From an uncultured Collinsella sp. (GTDB lineage: Bacteria > Actinomycetota > Coriobacteriia > Coriobacteriales > Coriobacteriaceae), in contig CALGZY010000282.1 of assembly GCA_937934355.1 (NCBI GenBank), positions 1 through 54,669 on the forward strand: DNA of 54,669 nt. Reading direction: 5' to 3'. This document shows, piece after piece, positions 1-9,800 of this stretch (positions are counted from its first letter, which is position 1; each line of letters begins with the position of its first letter). A model generated the notes under the pieces. It ran no database searches. It saw nothing but the letters and a program-made list of their open reading frames with translations, and was not told where the DNA came from. The translations under genes and the position numbers were made by a program.

Positions 1-543
1 GGATGCCATGAGCCTCAGCTGGGGCCCGTCGGACAGGTCGACCAGCGCCTCGAAGGCGGGGCACGATTCCAGCAGGATGCTGCGCAGCCGGTTCTTGTTC
101 CTAGTGTTCTCGCAGGTCAGGAAGTTCCTCTGGGCAGCCAGCGCCCTCGCCGCCGCAATCGTCGGACCTGGGTCTCCGACCGGCAGGAGCGCGTCGGGGA
201 TGCCAAGCGCCGTCTTCGCGATGACCATCGCGTCTCGCTCGTCGGTCTTGGCGTCGCCGGCGAAGAGCCTGGCGGCCCCGTGCGCCGCGAGTCCCGGCAG
301 GTACGCCGCCGACATCCCGGCCGCCCTGGCGCGCGCGAGCGCGAGGGCGCCTATGTTGCGCGACTGGTCGACGACCACGAGCGCGTCGGGGAAGCGGCCG
401 AACAGCGAGTCCAGGTCCCCCTCCCTGTTCGCGACGGGGGCGCTCAGCAGCACTTCGCCGTCTCGGGTCGCGACACATGCCCAGTGGGACGATTTCCCGA
501 CATCGAGCCCGATGACGGCTTCCGGCATTCTAGTTGGTGCCAC
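1..543 (-). CDS. IS110-family transposase, amino-terminal part (truncated by window edge)
   Basis: Encodes the first 181 residues of a DEDD transposase of the IS110 type, whose family members catalyse RNA-guided recombination with a RuvC-like domain. The protein opens with an acidic residue in GLDVGKS (D14), has VVVDQS (D59 where many relatives have Glu), then DAKTDERDA (D101 and D104), and the family phrase YLPGLA between them. The start is taken as GTG at 543 because a GGAGG Shine-Dalgarno (552-556) lies seven bases upstream. An internal ATG at 528 is the alternative. The carboxy-terminal part, including the Ser-containing Transposase_20 domain, lies outside the window, so completeness cannot be judged. 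Confidence 0.85.
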   Translation of the reverse strand, partial: MAPTRMPEAVIGLDVGKSSHWACVATRDGEVLLSAPVANREGDLDSLFGRFPDALVVVDQSRNIGALALARARAAGMSAAYLPGLAAHGAARLFAGDAKTDERDAMVIAKTALGIPDALLPVGDPGPTIAAARALAAQRNFLTCENTRNKNRLRSILLESCPAFEALVDLSDGPQLRLMAS

Positions 544-797
544 GGTGGTATCCTCCAATCGGTAGGCCGATCGGAACCCCTCCCCGCGACACCCACATTA
601 CCTGGCCGTGGCGCTTGCGCCCGGCAGTTTCCTATCAGTCGTCCGGAGCGGCGAGCGCCCCCGGTGGCAACACCCCCCGGGCCCTCTACGGGGCAGGGGC
701 AGACGGCCATCCGGAGGCGCCCGATCGGCGGCCCCTCGGGGCTTGCCCGTATCGTAGGCAATGCGCCGAATGCTCGCCATCGAATTTTATCGATGGC
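1..797 (-). mobile_element. IS110-family insertion sequence, left-end part
   Basis: A transposase 5' portion with its upstream non-coding end. The element runs off the left edge of the window. Its right boundary is not defined: IS110 elements usually lack long terminal inverted repeats, and none was found. I placed the limit at a small inverted repeat, CCATCGA with TCGATGG (777-796), but the true end could lie anywhere up to about 880. The defence operon starts right after it, so the element may have inserted at the edge of an existing island. Confidence 0.5.
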
Positions 798-885
798 CTA
801 TTTCAGACTGTAATGGGGCGTTTCGAAGCTGGCGCTCCCTCTCGGTCAATAACAAAATAGCCCGTCACGCCGTCTTAGGGATGGT
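544..885. other. Non-coding region: IS110 leader, candidate bridge-RNA locus, and promoter zone of the defence operon
   Basis: No convincing gene in 342 bases. On the minus strand this is the non-coding end just upstream of the IS110 start codon, where the IS110 subgroup carries its bridge RNA. It is very GC-rich and full of short self-complementary stretches: GCCCCTCGGGGC at 731-742, CCGATCGG at 567-574 and again at 721-728, and CCATCGA/TCGATGG at 777-796. From about 780 the composition becomes more AT-rich, and the promoter of the helicase operon must lie here on the plus strand. I see no clear -35/-10 pair. The bridge RNA is an inference from element type and position. Confidence 0.4.
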
Positions 886-3800
886 GTGCTGATGGAGTTT
901 CTCGATAACGTTGGGCGTAATCGTCTGGGAGACGCACTCGCTAAATCCATCGATGAGGGCGCCAAGCTTTCAATCATCAGCAGTTACTTTACGGTGTTTG
1001 CTTTCTCTGAGCTCAAAGAAGAGCTGGAGAAGCTTGATTCAGTGCGTTTTCTCTTTAGCGAGCCTACGTTCGTTAAGCGCATGGCCACCGATAAGGACCC
1101 ACGTCAGTTTGCCATATCGCAATGCTCGCGCGAGCGTGGCGTGGGCGGCTTGGGCCTTGAGCTAACGTTGCGCAACAATCTCAATCAACGCGCCATTGCC
1201 CGTGAGTGCGCCGAATGGGTGCGCGCTAAGTGCGAGTTTCAATCTGCCAAGATGAACGGGGCAATTCAGCCCGGAGGCACCTATATAGTCGAGAACCCCA
1301 ATGGCGACGACCATGCTTTCATGGGTGCCGCCGCTGACTTTACCCAGGAAGGACTTGGTTACGAGCGCCGCCCCAACACCGTAATGGGCGTAAGCCACTA
1401 CGAGGGCGCGACGGAGGCTGCCGGCCTAAAGGCGATGTTTGAGTCCGTCTGGGATAAGCCTGCGATGGTCGCCGATGTTACCGATGAGGTAGCGGCGCAA
1501 GTAGGCACACTCTATCGCGAGAATCCGCCCGAGTTCGTTTATTTCCTCACGCTTTACCACTTGTTCCGTGATTATCTGTCTGACGAGGATAACGATTTGA
1601 GGCCCGGCCTTAAGTTTGAGGAGTCCGTTGTCTGGAACAAGCTCTACGACTTTCAAAAGGACGCCGTGGTGGGCGCCATCCGCAAACTCGAGAAGTACAA
1701 GGGCTGCATCATTGCGGACAGCGTTGGTCTGGGTAAGACTTACGAGGCGCTCGCCGTTATTAAGTATTACCAGGAACGTAACGACCGTATTTTGGTTCTG
1801 GCGCCTAAGCGCCTGCGTGATAACTGGACGCTGTGGACGCAGGACGACGACGATCGCAATCCGTTGGCGGACGATCGTCTTAACTACGCCGTGCTCAATC
1901 ATACCGATTTGTCCCGTTATAGCGGCAAGAGCGGTGATAAGGATCTGGAGCACGTGCGCTGGGGCCACTACGACCTGTTGGTGATTGATGAGAGCCATAA
2001 CTTCCGTAACAAGAGCACGGATTCCGAGAAAAAAGACCGCTACACGCGACTTATCGAGGACGTAATTAAGAGTGGACGGCGCACCAAGGTGCTGATGCTC
2101 TCGGCTACGCCCGTGAACAATCGTCTGCTGGACTTACGCAACCAGATTGAGCTCATCACCGAGGGCGATGATGCGTATCTGGCGGATACTGATGGTATTG
2201 AGTCGATTACTCAGGTGTGCCGTACCGCACAAGCGCGCTTCAACGAGTGGAGCAAGCTCGACGATGCCGAGCGCACCACCGAGAGCTTCGTCAACGCCGT
2301 CAACGCCGATTACTTTAAGCTGCTCGACGTGCTTACCATCGCGCGCAGCCGCAAGCATATCTCTAAGTACTATGGCGCCGCTTCGGGTACGTTCCCGCAG
2401 CGTCGCAAGCCTCTCTCTATTACCACGCCAATCGATTTGGCGGGGGAGCTTCCGCCTATCGCTGAGCTCAATGACATGATCGCTCAGCTCACGTTTGCGC
2501 AGTATCAGCTGCTTTCTTATGTACGCAGCGATAAGCGTCGTAAGTACGAGGATCGTTACGGCGACACCTGGGGCAAGGATTTTGAGAGCCAGGTCCACCG
2601 TACGGGTGCTGTTGCCAACCTTATGCGCGTAAACATGCTCAAGCGAATGGAATCTTCGGTTAACAGTTTTCGGATCACGCTCTCGCGCATCCTGGCGGGA
2701 TGCGAGGAGCTACGTGCGCGACTCGATGATCCTGCTTCCATGGGAGCGAGCAGCTATGATGCAGTGGGTATCGAGGACGGCATGGATGATGATGACGCCG
2801 AGGAAATCGAGCGCGGCGGTAAGGTCCGCGTTGACCTGCGCGATGTTGATGTCTTGCGTCTGGGCAGTGATTTAGACTTTGATATCACCGTGCTGCACCG
2901 TCTGCTTGACTATGCCAATGCCGTAACGCCCGAGCGCGATGCCAAGTTGGATGAGCTCTACAAGTTCATAGTCAATAAGGTCAATAACCCCTACAACCCC
3001 GGCAACCGCAAAGTACTCGTATTCACGGCGTTTGCGGATACGGCGGACTATCTATTTGATCAGCTGGCGCCCCGCCTTAAGAACGAGCTTGGCCTCGAGT
3101 GCGCTGAGGTTGCCGGAAGCGCAAATCGCACTTACTCGCTTAAGTTGCGCCGCACCACCTTCGAGAACATCCTGGCGTATTTTAGCCCGCGCTCCAAGGA
3201 GCTGCCTGAGGCGTCTCTCGCTGCAGGCGAAATCGATGTTGTCTTTGCCACGGACTGTATCTCCGAGGGCCAAAATCTTCAGGACTGCGACTGTCTCGTC
3301 AACTATGACATTCACTGGAATCCGGTTCGCATTATCCAGCGCTTTGGTCGTATCGACCGTTTGGGCTCCACTAATACGCAAATTCAGCTGGTGGACTTTT
3401 GGCCCGACATCGCGCTCGATGAGTACATTCAGCTCGAGAGTCGCGTAAAGGGTCGTATGGCCTTGCTTGACGCGTCGGCCACCGGCGAGGAGAACGTGCT
3501 GGAGTCCAAAGCAACGGACGAGATGAACGACCTCAAGTACCGTCGCCAGCAACTTCAGCGGCTCAAGAGCGAGGTGCTGGACCTGGAGGATATTTCAGGC
3601 GGCATCTCGATCACCGACTTCGCCTTCGATGATTTTCGAGTTGAATTGCAGCGCTACGAAAAGGAACACCCGGGTCTTTTAGAAAACTCGCCGGCTGGTA
3701 TGCATGCGGTGGCGCGCATTCCCGATGAACTGCGTGATTCCGTGGCGCCGGGCGTGGTGTTCTGTTTGGCGCAAAACGATGAGAATGCGAACCCCAAGGA

Positions 3801-4140
3801 CACGAATCCTACCTTCCCGTATTACGTGGTGTACGTATCGACCGACGGCGATGTGATGACCAAACATACACAGCCCAAGCATGCGCTCGATATGATGCGC
3901 GCCTGTTGCGCGGGCGAATCCGAGCCAATTGCAGAGCTGTGTCGCGACTTTAACCGCGAGACGCGCGACGGCGAGCGTATGGGCGCTTATACCGAGCTTT
4001 TGGACAAAGTGGTTGCCACCATTGGCGGCGTGCAGCAGGACAAGGGCATTGAGAGCCTGTTCTCGCTGGGCGAAGTGGGGACGGGCACGAGCCTTGGCTT
4101 CGACGATTACTCGTTAATCAGTTTTGCGGTGCTGCGATGA
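886..4140 (+). CDS. PLD-like/SNF2 helicase, first gene of a type III RM-linked defence operon
   Basis: A 1084-residue protein. Residues 1 to about 190 resemble the phospholipase-D-like module often fused to SNF2 helicases. The usual HxK of the HKD motif is not visible, only a late piece with MGAAADFTQEGLG, so this domain is probably not catalytic. The rest is a complete superfamily 2 SNF2-type ATPase: Walker A ADSVGLGKT (about 277-285), DESH box (368-371), SATP (about 406), helicase C from about 709, SEGQNLQ (about 793) and QRFGRIDRLGS (about 817-827). The start may be GTG 886 or ATG 892; GTG has the better distance to AGGG at 877. Its end overlaps the next gene by 4 bases (ATGA). Likely role: an ATP-dependent DNA translocase or remodeller working with the downstream Mod and Res. 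Confidence 0.85.
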   Translation: MLMEFLDNVGRNRLGDALAKSIDEGAKLSIISSYFTVFAFSELKEELEKLDSVRFLFSEPTFVKRMATDKDPRQFAISQCSRERGVGGLGLELTLRNNLNQRAIARECAEWVRAKCEFQSAKMNGAIQPGGTYIVENPNGDDHAFMGAAADFTQEGLGYERRPNTVMGVSHYEGATEAAGLKAMFESVWDKPAMVADVTDEVAAQVGTLYRENPPEFVYFLTLYHLFRDYLSDEDNDLRPGLKFEESVVWNKLYDFQKDAVVGAIRKLEKYKGCIIADSVGLGKTYEALAVIKYYQERNDRILVLAPKRLRDNWTLWTQDDDDRNPLADDRLNYAVLNHTDLSRYSGKSGDKDLEHVRWGHYDLLVIDESHNFRNKSTDSEKKDRYTRLIEDVIKSGRRTKVLMLSATPVNNRLLDLRNQIELITEGDDAYLADTDGIESITQVCRTAQARFNEWSKLDDAERTTESFVNAVNADYFKLLDVLTIARSRKHISKYYGAASGTFPQRRKPLSITTPIDLAGELPPIAELNDMIAQLTFAQYQLLSYVRSDKRRKYEDRYGDTWGKDFESQVHRTGAVANLMRVNMLKRMESSVNSFRITLSRILAGCEELRARLDDPASMGASSYDAVGIEDGMDDDDAEEIERGGKVRVDLRDVDVLRLGSDLDFDITVLHRLLDYANAVTPERDAKLDELYKFIVNKVNNPYNPGNRKVLVFTAFADTADYLFDQLAPRLKNELGLECAEVAGSANRTYSLKLRRTTFENILAYFSPRSKELPEASLAAGEIDVVFATDCISEGQNLQDCDCLVNYDIHWNPVRIIQRFGRIDRLGSTNTQIQLVDFWPDIALDEYIQLESRVKGRMALLDASATGEENVLESKATDEMNDLKYRRQQLQRLKSEVLDLEDISGGISITDFAFDDFRVELQRYEKEHPGLLENSPAGMHAVARIPDELRDSVAPGVVFCLAQNDENANPKDTNPTFPYYVVYVSTDGDVMTKHTQPKHALDMMRACCAGESEPIAELCRDFNRETRDGERMGAYTELLDKVVATIGGVQQDKGIESLFSLGEVGTGTSLGFDDYSLISFAVLR

Positions 4141-4907
4141 AGGGCTTTGACTGGAACGACGTATTCTGTCTGCCCGATGCCGCTCTGGCGGGCGACAGAC
4201 GCATACCTAAGACAGTGCTCACGCGCCAAGCTCAGCTTACAAAGACCGAGCAGAAAGTGCTCGACCGTGTAGCCGTGCTTACACACTTTGCCACCGTGCA
4301 AAAGTCCACGACGCGCATCGCACCTGTTCAAGATGATGAGCACGATATTCAAAGCGTGCTCATCCTTCGATGCGAGCTGTCTCGTGGAGCAGCTTATGCC
4401 GAGGTGGCAAGGCTCGTCCACAAATGCTTTCCCAATCCGACGGTGATTCTGTTTGGCGGCGAGGACGAGGCTTGTATTTCGTCGGCTACGACGCGCAAGA
4501 GCCTTGCCGAGTAGGGCGCCACGGTGATTGCCGACGTTGAATCGACAGGCGTGTTCGATCTTGATGACATGCGGTATGCACCGTTTTTGGACGCACTCGC
4601 GTTTGAGCGATTGCCACAGGAGAATCTTCTGGTCTATCTGCGCAGCATCGCCTGGGCAGTGCGACTTTCACGCGCGGTTTCGTCCCTAGGGTTCTTTCCA
4701 GCGTGTACGGAACGGGATTATGGGCGTCTGGAAGGATTGGTGGCGCGGAGAGATGCGCTCGCCTCGCAAGTTGAGGACACCAAGCGACGGCGCCGTGATC
4801 GGGAATTGACCCTGAACGAATCTGCGCGCCTGCGCATGGAACTCAAAAAGCTGGAAAAGGAGCTCGGTCAGACGACCGACGAGATAAAGGAGATCTGCAA
4901 TGGCTGA
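4137..4907 (+). pseudogene. DUF4391-family protein interrupted by one in-frame amber codon
   Basis: Two open segments in the same frame (4137-4511 and 4515-4907) are separated only by TAG at 4512-4514. Read through, they give a protein of about 256 residues, the expected size and shape for DUF4391: an amino-terminal LPDAALAGDRRIPK region, a central beta-rich part ending ISSATTRKSLAE, then GATVIADVESTGVF and a charged, probably coiled-coil carboxy end. DUF4391 proteins commonly sit between a SNF2 helicase and type III mod/res genes; their function is unknown. A single CAG-to-TAG transition would explain the stop. It overlaps the helicase by 4 bases and mod by 8, so it is still embedded in an intact operon. 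Alternatives are readthrough, restart at 4524, or a sequencing error. Confidence 0.75.
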
Positions 4908-6834
4908 GATCGAGAAGATGAACCTCGAGTCCGAAGACCTCGTGGAAGACTATCTGGCGCAGCTCAAAGAGTTGATGCCCGAGGTATTCACCGAGAGCGG
5001 TATCGACTTTGATAAGCTGCGCTTGGAGCTTGGTGACGAGGTCGACGAGGGCCAGGAGCGCTACGCCTTTACCTGGCCTGGCAAGATGGACGCCATTCGT
5101 CAGTCGCAGACGCCGAGCACTGCCACGTTGCGCCCTTGCGTTGAGAAGAGCCGTGGCCGCGATGGCGAGGACGGCAGCTTTGACTCCGACAACATCTATA
5201 TCGAAGGCGATAATCTTGAGGTGCTGAAACTGCTGCAGAGCGGCTATCACGGCAAGGTCAAGATGATCTATATCGATCCCCCCTATAACACGGGCCACGA
5301 CTTTGTCTACAAGGATAAGTTTGGCGACACCATCGAGAACTACAAGGAGCAGGCAGGGCTAGCCAACCAGTCCAACGCCGATACGAGCGGTCGTTACCAT
5401 AGTGATTGGTGCTCGATGATGTATCCCAGGCTGAGACTCGCGAGGGAGCTTCTACGCAATGATGGAGTTATCTTTATCAGCATTGATAACCATGAAGAGA
5501 AAAATCTGCGTTTTCTTTGCGATGAAATATTTGGGGAAGATAACTATGTCGCATCTTTGCCGCGAGTGACGAAGAAGTCCGGTAAAGACCATAGCGCCAC
5601 AATTGCACTTAACCATGATTGCGTCTTCGTTTATGCGCGAGATGCGTCTGCCTTGCAGCTAAATGGCTTTGAAGTTGAAGACGACTCTTATATCGCCGCT
5701 GACGATTATGTTGGGGAAAGAGGTCCGTACAAGCTGAACCAGACTCTCGACTACGATTCGCTTTGGTATAACCCCGCAATGGATTTCCCCATTGATGTTG
5801 ATGGCGAAACGTATTACCCTGGCGGGACAAAACAGGGCCATGATGACCGGCATGAAGGAAAACATGCTCCTAAGGACTGGGTTTGGCGCTGGAGTCTTGC
5901 CAAGTTTAAATTCGGCTACGAACATGGTTTTGTTGAAATTAAAAAGGGTCGAGATAGGAAACGCATTTATACGAAGACCTATCGCAATGCAACAATAAAC
6001 AAGGATTCAAAGGGCAACTATTTCGTCGATACTATCGATCGTTCGACAAAGATGAGCTCTCTTGAATTGGTGAACAATAGCTATTCGAATGACAATGCAA
6101 AAAAGGATCTTGACAAAATAAATCTCGGTTCCGCCTTTGATTTCCCGAAACCTGTCTCCCTTCTATCTAAGTGCTTAGAATTAGTCACACTAAATGAGGA
6201 TGACATTGTCATGGATTTTTTCAGCGGTTCTGCCACGACTGCCGCTGCTGCAATGGGCTATGCCTTTAAAAACTCTGTTCAGCTTAGAGCAATACTCGTG
6301 CAGCTCCCTGAACCAAACGATGCATTTGGGTCTCTCTGTGAAATCGGCGAAGAGCGCATTCGTCGTGCAGGCGATAAGATCAAGGCCGAGATTGAAGACG
6401 CCAACGTTCAGCTTAAACTTGACGAGGATCCCAAGAAGCTGCCTGACATCGGTTTCCGCGTGTTTTCGCTTGACCATTCTGGCATCGATAAGCCCCAGCC
6501 CGGGCAGCTCGTCCTTGACGTTGTCAAGCCTGACCGCTCCGATATGGATATCGTCTTTGAGATGATGCTCAAATGGGGACTCGAGCTCACGCTTCCTGTC
6601 GAGAAGGAAGAAGTCGCCGGCTACCCCGTATATTCCGTCGCCTGCGGCGAGCTCGTGTGCTGTCTGGCGGATGGCCTGACCATGGAAGCGCTCGATGCTA
6701 TCGCCGACATAGAGCCACGTCGTGTGCTTATGCGCGACTCGATCCTTACTGATACGCTCAAGCTTAATGCTGTCCAAGCGTTTAGGCGCGTGGAGGAGCG
6801 GGCTGGCTACGAGGTACAGCTGAGGACGGTGTAA
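4900..6834 (+). CDS. Type III DNA methyltransferase (Mod), adenine-N6/cytosine-N4 class
   Basis: A 644-residue beta-class methyltransferase. The catalytic motif DPPYNTG (126-132) precedes the AdoMet-binding motif DFFSGSATT (439-447), the order seen in type III Mod proteins. The region between them is the expected target-recognition domain. An amino-terminal segment (1-110) and a carboxy-terminal part of about 170 residues probably contact Res. The protein should specify and methylate the recognition site on one strand and form a Mod2Res complex with the next gene. The ATG start overlaps the DUF4391 stop. Base composition is visibly more AT-rich from about 5420 to 6340 than in the flanks, suggesting exchange of the recognition domain. 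Confidence 0.9.
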   Translation: MAEIEKMNLESEDLVEDYLAQLKELMPEVFTESGIDFDKLRLELGDEVDEGQERYAFTWPGKMDAIRQSQTPSTATLRPCVEKSRGRDGEDGSFDSDNIYIEGDNLEVLKLLQSGYHGKVKMIYIDPPYNTGHDFVYKDKFGDTIENYKEQAGLANQSNADTSGRYHSDWCSMMYPRLRLARELLRNDGVIFISIDNHEEKNLRFLCDEIFGEDNYVASLPRVTKKSGKDHSATIALNHDCVFVYARDASALQLNGFEVEDDSYIAADDYVGERGPYKLNQTLDYDSLWYNPAMDFPIDVDGETYYPGGTKQGHDDRHEGKHAPKDWVWRWSLAKFKFGYEHGFVEIKKGRDRKRIYTKTYRNATINKDSKGNYFVDTIDRSTKMSSLELVNNSYSNDNAKKDLDKINLGSAFDFPKPVSLLSKCLELVTLNEDDIVMDFFSGSATTAAAAMGYAFKNSVQLRAILVQLPEPNDAFGSLCEIGEERIRRAGDKIKAEIEDANVQLKLDEDPKKLPDIGFRVFSLDHSGIDKPQPGQLVLDVVKPDRSDMDIVFEMMLKWGLELTLPVEKEEVAGYPVYSVACGELVCCLADGLTMEALDAIADIEPRRVLMRDSILTDTLKLNAVQAFRRVEERAGYEVQLRTV

Positions 6835-6837
6835 CGC

Positions 6838-9800
6838 ATGGCTTTGGAAATTAAATATTCCGCTGATCAGGAGCACCAGACCGAGGCCATCGATGCTGTC
6901 TGTGACCTGTTTCGAGGCCAGGAATTCATGGATTCCGACTTTGTCGCAGAGATGGGCACCGGCCTCTATGAGGGTCAGGTCGTCCAGGTGGGCCATGCCA
7001 ACGGGCTTCGTCTCTCTGCTTCTCAGCTGGAGCGCAACCTGCATTCGATCCAAGAAGGCAACGCACTTGCTCCATCGAGCGTTGCTACCGACGGGCATCT
7101 GCGCGATTTTACCGTCGAAATGGAAACCGGTACGGGCAAGACCTATGTCTATATTCGCACTATCTACGAGCTCAATCGTCGCTATGGGCTGACCAAGTTC
7201 ATTATCGTGGTGCCAAGTGTCGCCATTCGCGAGGGCGTTAAGAAGAGCTTCGAGAGCACCAAGAAGCATTTCGACATACTCTATGACAAGACGCCGCTCG
7301 ACTGCTTCGTCTATGACTCCAAAGACATGGGGCCTGTGGGCAGCTTTGCCACCTCGAGCTCCATCCAGGTGATGATCATTAATATCGGTGCCTTCGACAA
7401 AGATAACGACTTCGATGGCGATGAGATCGCCGGGCCCACCGGTGGTCGGGATAAGCGTAACCTGTTCCACCGTCCGAGCGAAAGACTCATTGGCGGTCAA
7501 AGCCCGCGCGAGCTCGTAAGCTCATGCAATCCTATCGTCATCATTGATGAGCCGCAGAGCGTTGACTCTACTGCTAAACGCAAAAAGGCTATTCGAAGCT
7601 TGAATCCGCTGTTTGTGCTGCGTTACTCGGCAACCCACAAAGAGGCGTACAACAAAGTTTATCGCTTAACACCTGTCGATGCCTTCCAACGTGGATTGGT
7701 CAAGGGTATCACCGTCGATTCTGTGCTTTCGCAGGAGGACCTGAACGGCTCGTACGTGCGGCTTGAGTCTACAAAGATCGCCTCTCCCATTACGGCTAAG
7801 CTGACAATCGATGTGCGCCAGAAGGATGGTTCTCAGAAGCGCAAAAAGGTAAACGTCAAGACGGGTGACAACCTGTTTAACAAGAGCGGCGAGAATGCCG
7901 ACTATGAGGCCGGCTGGATTGTGAACAACATCTCCGTCGCTGCTGGCGACGAATGGGTCGAGTTCCAGAACGGCGAACACATCGAGCTTGGTCAGGCTGT
8001 TGGTGATGTTGCGGCGGAAGCTATCAAGCGCGCGCAAATCAAGAGCACCATCGAGGACCATCTGCAGCGTCAGCTCGAGCTTGCCCCGCGCGGCATCAAG
8101 GTACTTTCGCTGTTCTTTATCGACAAGGTTGAGAAGTACCGCCTGTATGATCCGGTGCGAAACGGCGAGTATGCGCAGATGTTCGAGGAGGAATATGCCG
8201 CAGCGGTGAATTCGCCCAAGTGGCGCAAGCGCTATGCCGAAGCTGGCGTGAAATTGGATACGGATGCTACTGCGGTACATTCGGGCTATTTCTCGCAGGA
8301 CGGCAAGGGGCATCTTAAGAATACGTCCGATGCAGCGTCCTCAGCTGCTGACATCTCGACCTTCGAGACCATCATGCGTGATAAGGAGACGCTACTTTCC
8401 TTCCCTGCGGACGGCGATGACGACGAGACGCGTGCAAAGAAACGCATCCAGTTTATCTGGAGCCACTCCGCCCTTAAGGAGGGCTGGGATAACCCCAACA
8501 TGTTCCAGATCTGCACGCTGGTGGAAACCAAGGACAAACTGACCAAACGCCAAAAGATCGGTCGTGGTCTGCGCCTGTGTGTGGACCAGGACGGCGAGCG
8601 CTGCTATGACGAGGGCGTGAACGTGTTAACCGTCATCGCAAACGAGAGCTATGATTCGTTTGCCAATGGCTTGCAATCTGAGTTTGAAGAGGATGGCTAC
8701 AAGTTTGGCATTCTCACCGCTGAGTCTTTCTCGAATGTCGTGGTGGAACGCGAGGACGGAACCGAGGAGCTCTTGGGCTTCCAGAAGTCTAAGGCCGTCT
8801 TCGACTCGTTTAAGGACCAGGGGCTCATCGATGATAAGGGCAAGATTACACCCGAGCTCAAGCAGGCGGCCGAGCAGGGTAGTGTCCCTGTTCCCGATGG
8901 TTTGGAAAACGTTAAGACCGAGGTGGAGCGCATTATCCTCAAGAAGGCTCAGAAGCTGCAGATTCGCGACAAGGCCAAGGAGGTTGAGGTTAAGCTCTGC
9001 AAGGATGTGACTGCCGACCCTGCTTTCCAGGAGCTTTGGGAGCGCATTCGCAAACGCACGCGCTTTGAGGTCGATGTGGACTCCGACAAGCTGGTCGAGG
9101 ACGCGTGCGAGGAGATTGCCAAGATGCCTGAAGTGAAGGCGCCTGAAATCCTGAGCACGCGTGCGGATCTGACCGTAGACACAGCTGGAGTGAATGCCGA
9201 GGCGCGCTCGACCGCGCTCGTGCGAACGGCAGGTCGCGCAGTGTATGACTTGCCCGATCCAATCGCGGAGCTGCAGGATGCCGTCGGTCTTACCCGTGCT
9301 ACCATCAAGTGCATCCTTGAGGGCTGTGGTCGCTATGACGAGTTTGCTCTCAATCCTGCGCTGTTCCTAGCCCAGGTGGCTTCTAAGGTGAACAAGGTTA
9401 AGGCCGTGGCAATTGCCAAGGGCATTAAGTACACCAAGCTGCCCGAGGAAGATTGGTACACGATGAAAGATTTGGACCCTGGCGATCTTAAGGCCTATGT
9501 TGGCCAGAACGCTTGGGAGTCCGCGCACCACAAGAGTCTATACAACTACGTTGTCTACGACTCGTCGTCGGTTGAGAAGCCGTTTGCCGTTGAGCTTGAT
9601 CAGGCCGAGGAGATCAAGGTGTTTGCCAAGCTGCCGAGCAGCTTTAAGATCGACACGCCGTTAGGAGCCTACAACCCCGATTGGGCTTACGTGCAAGAGA
9701 TCGAGGGCGAGCATCGCGTGTATTTTGTTACCGAGACTAAGGGCGGCGGAAACAACGATATCCATACGCGCCCGACCGAGCAAGGCAAAATCGATTGTGC

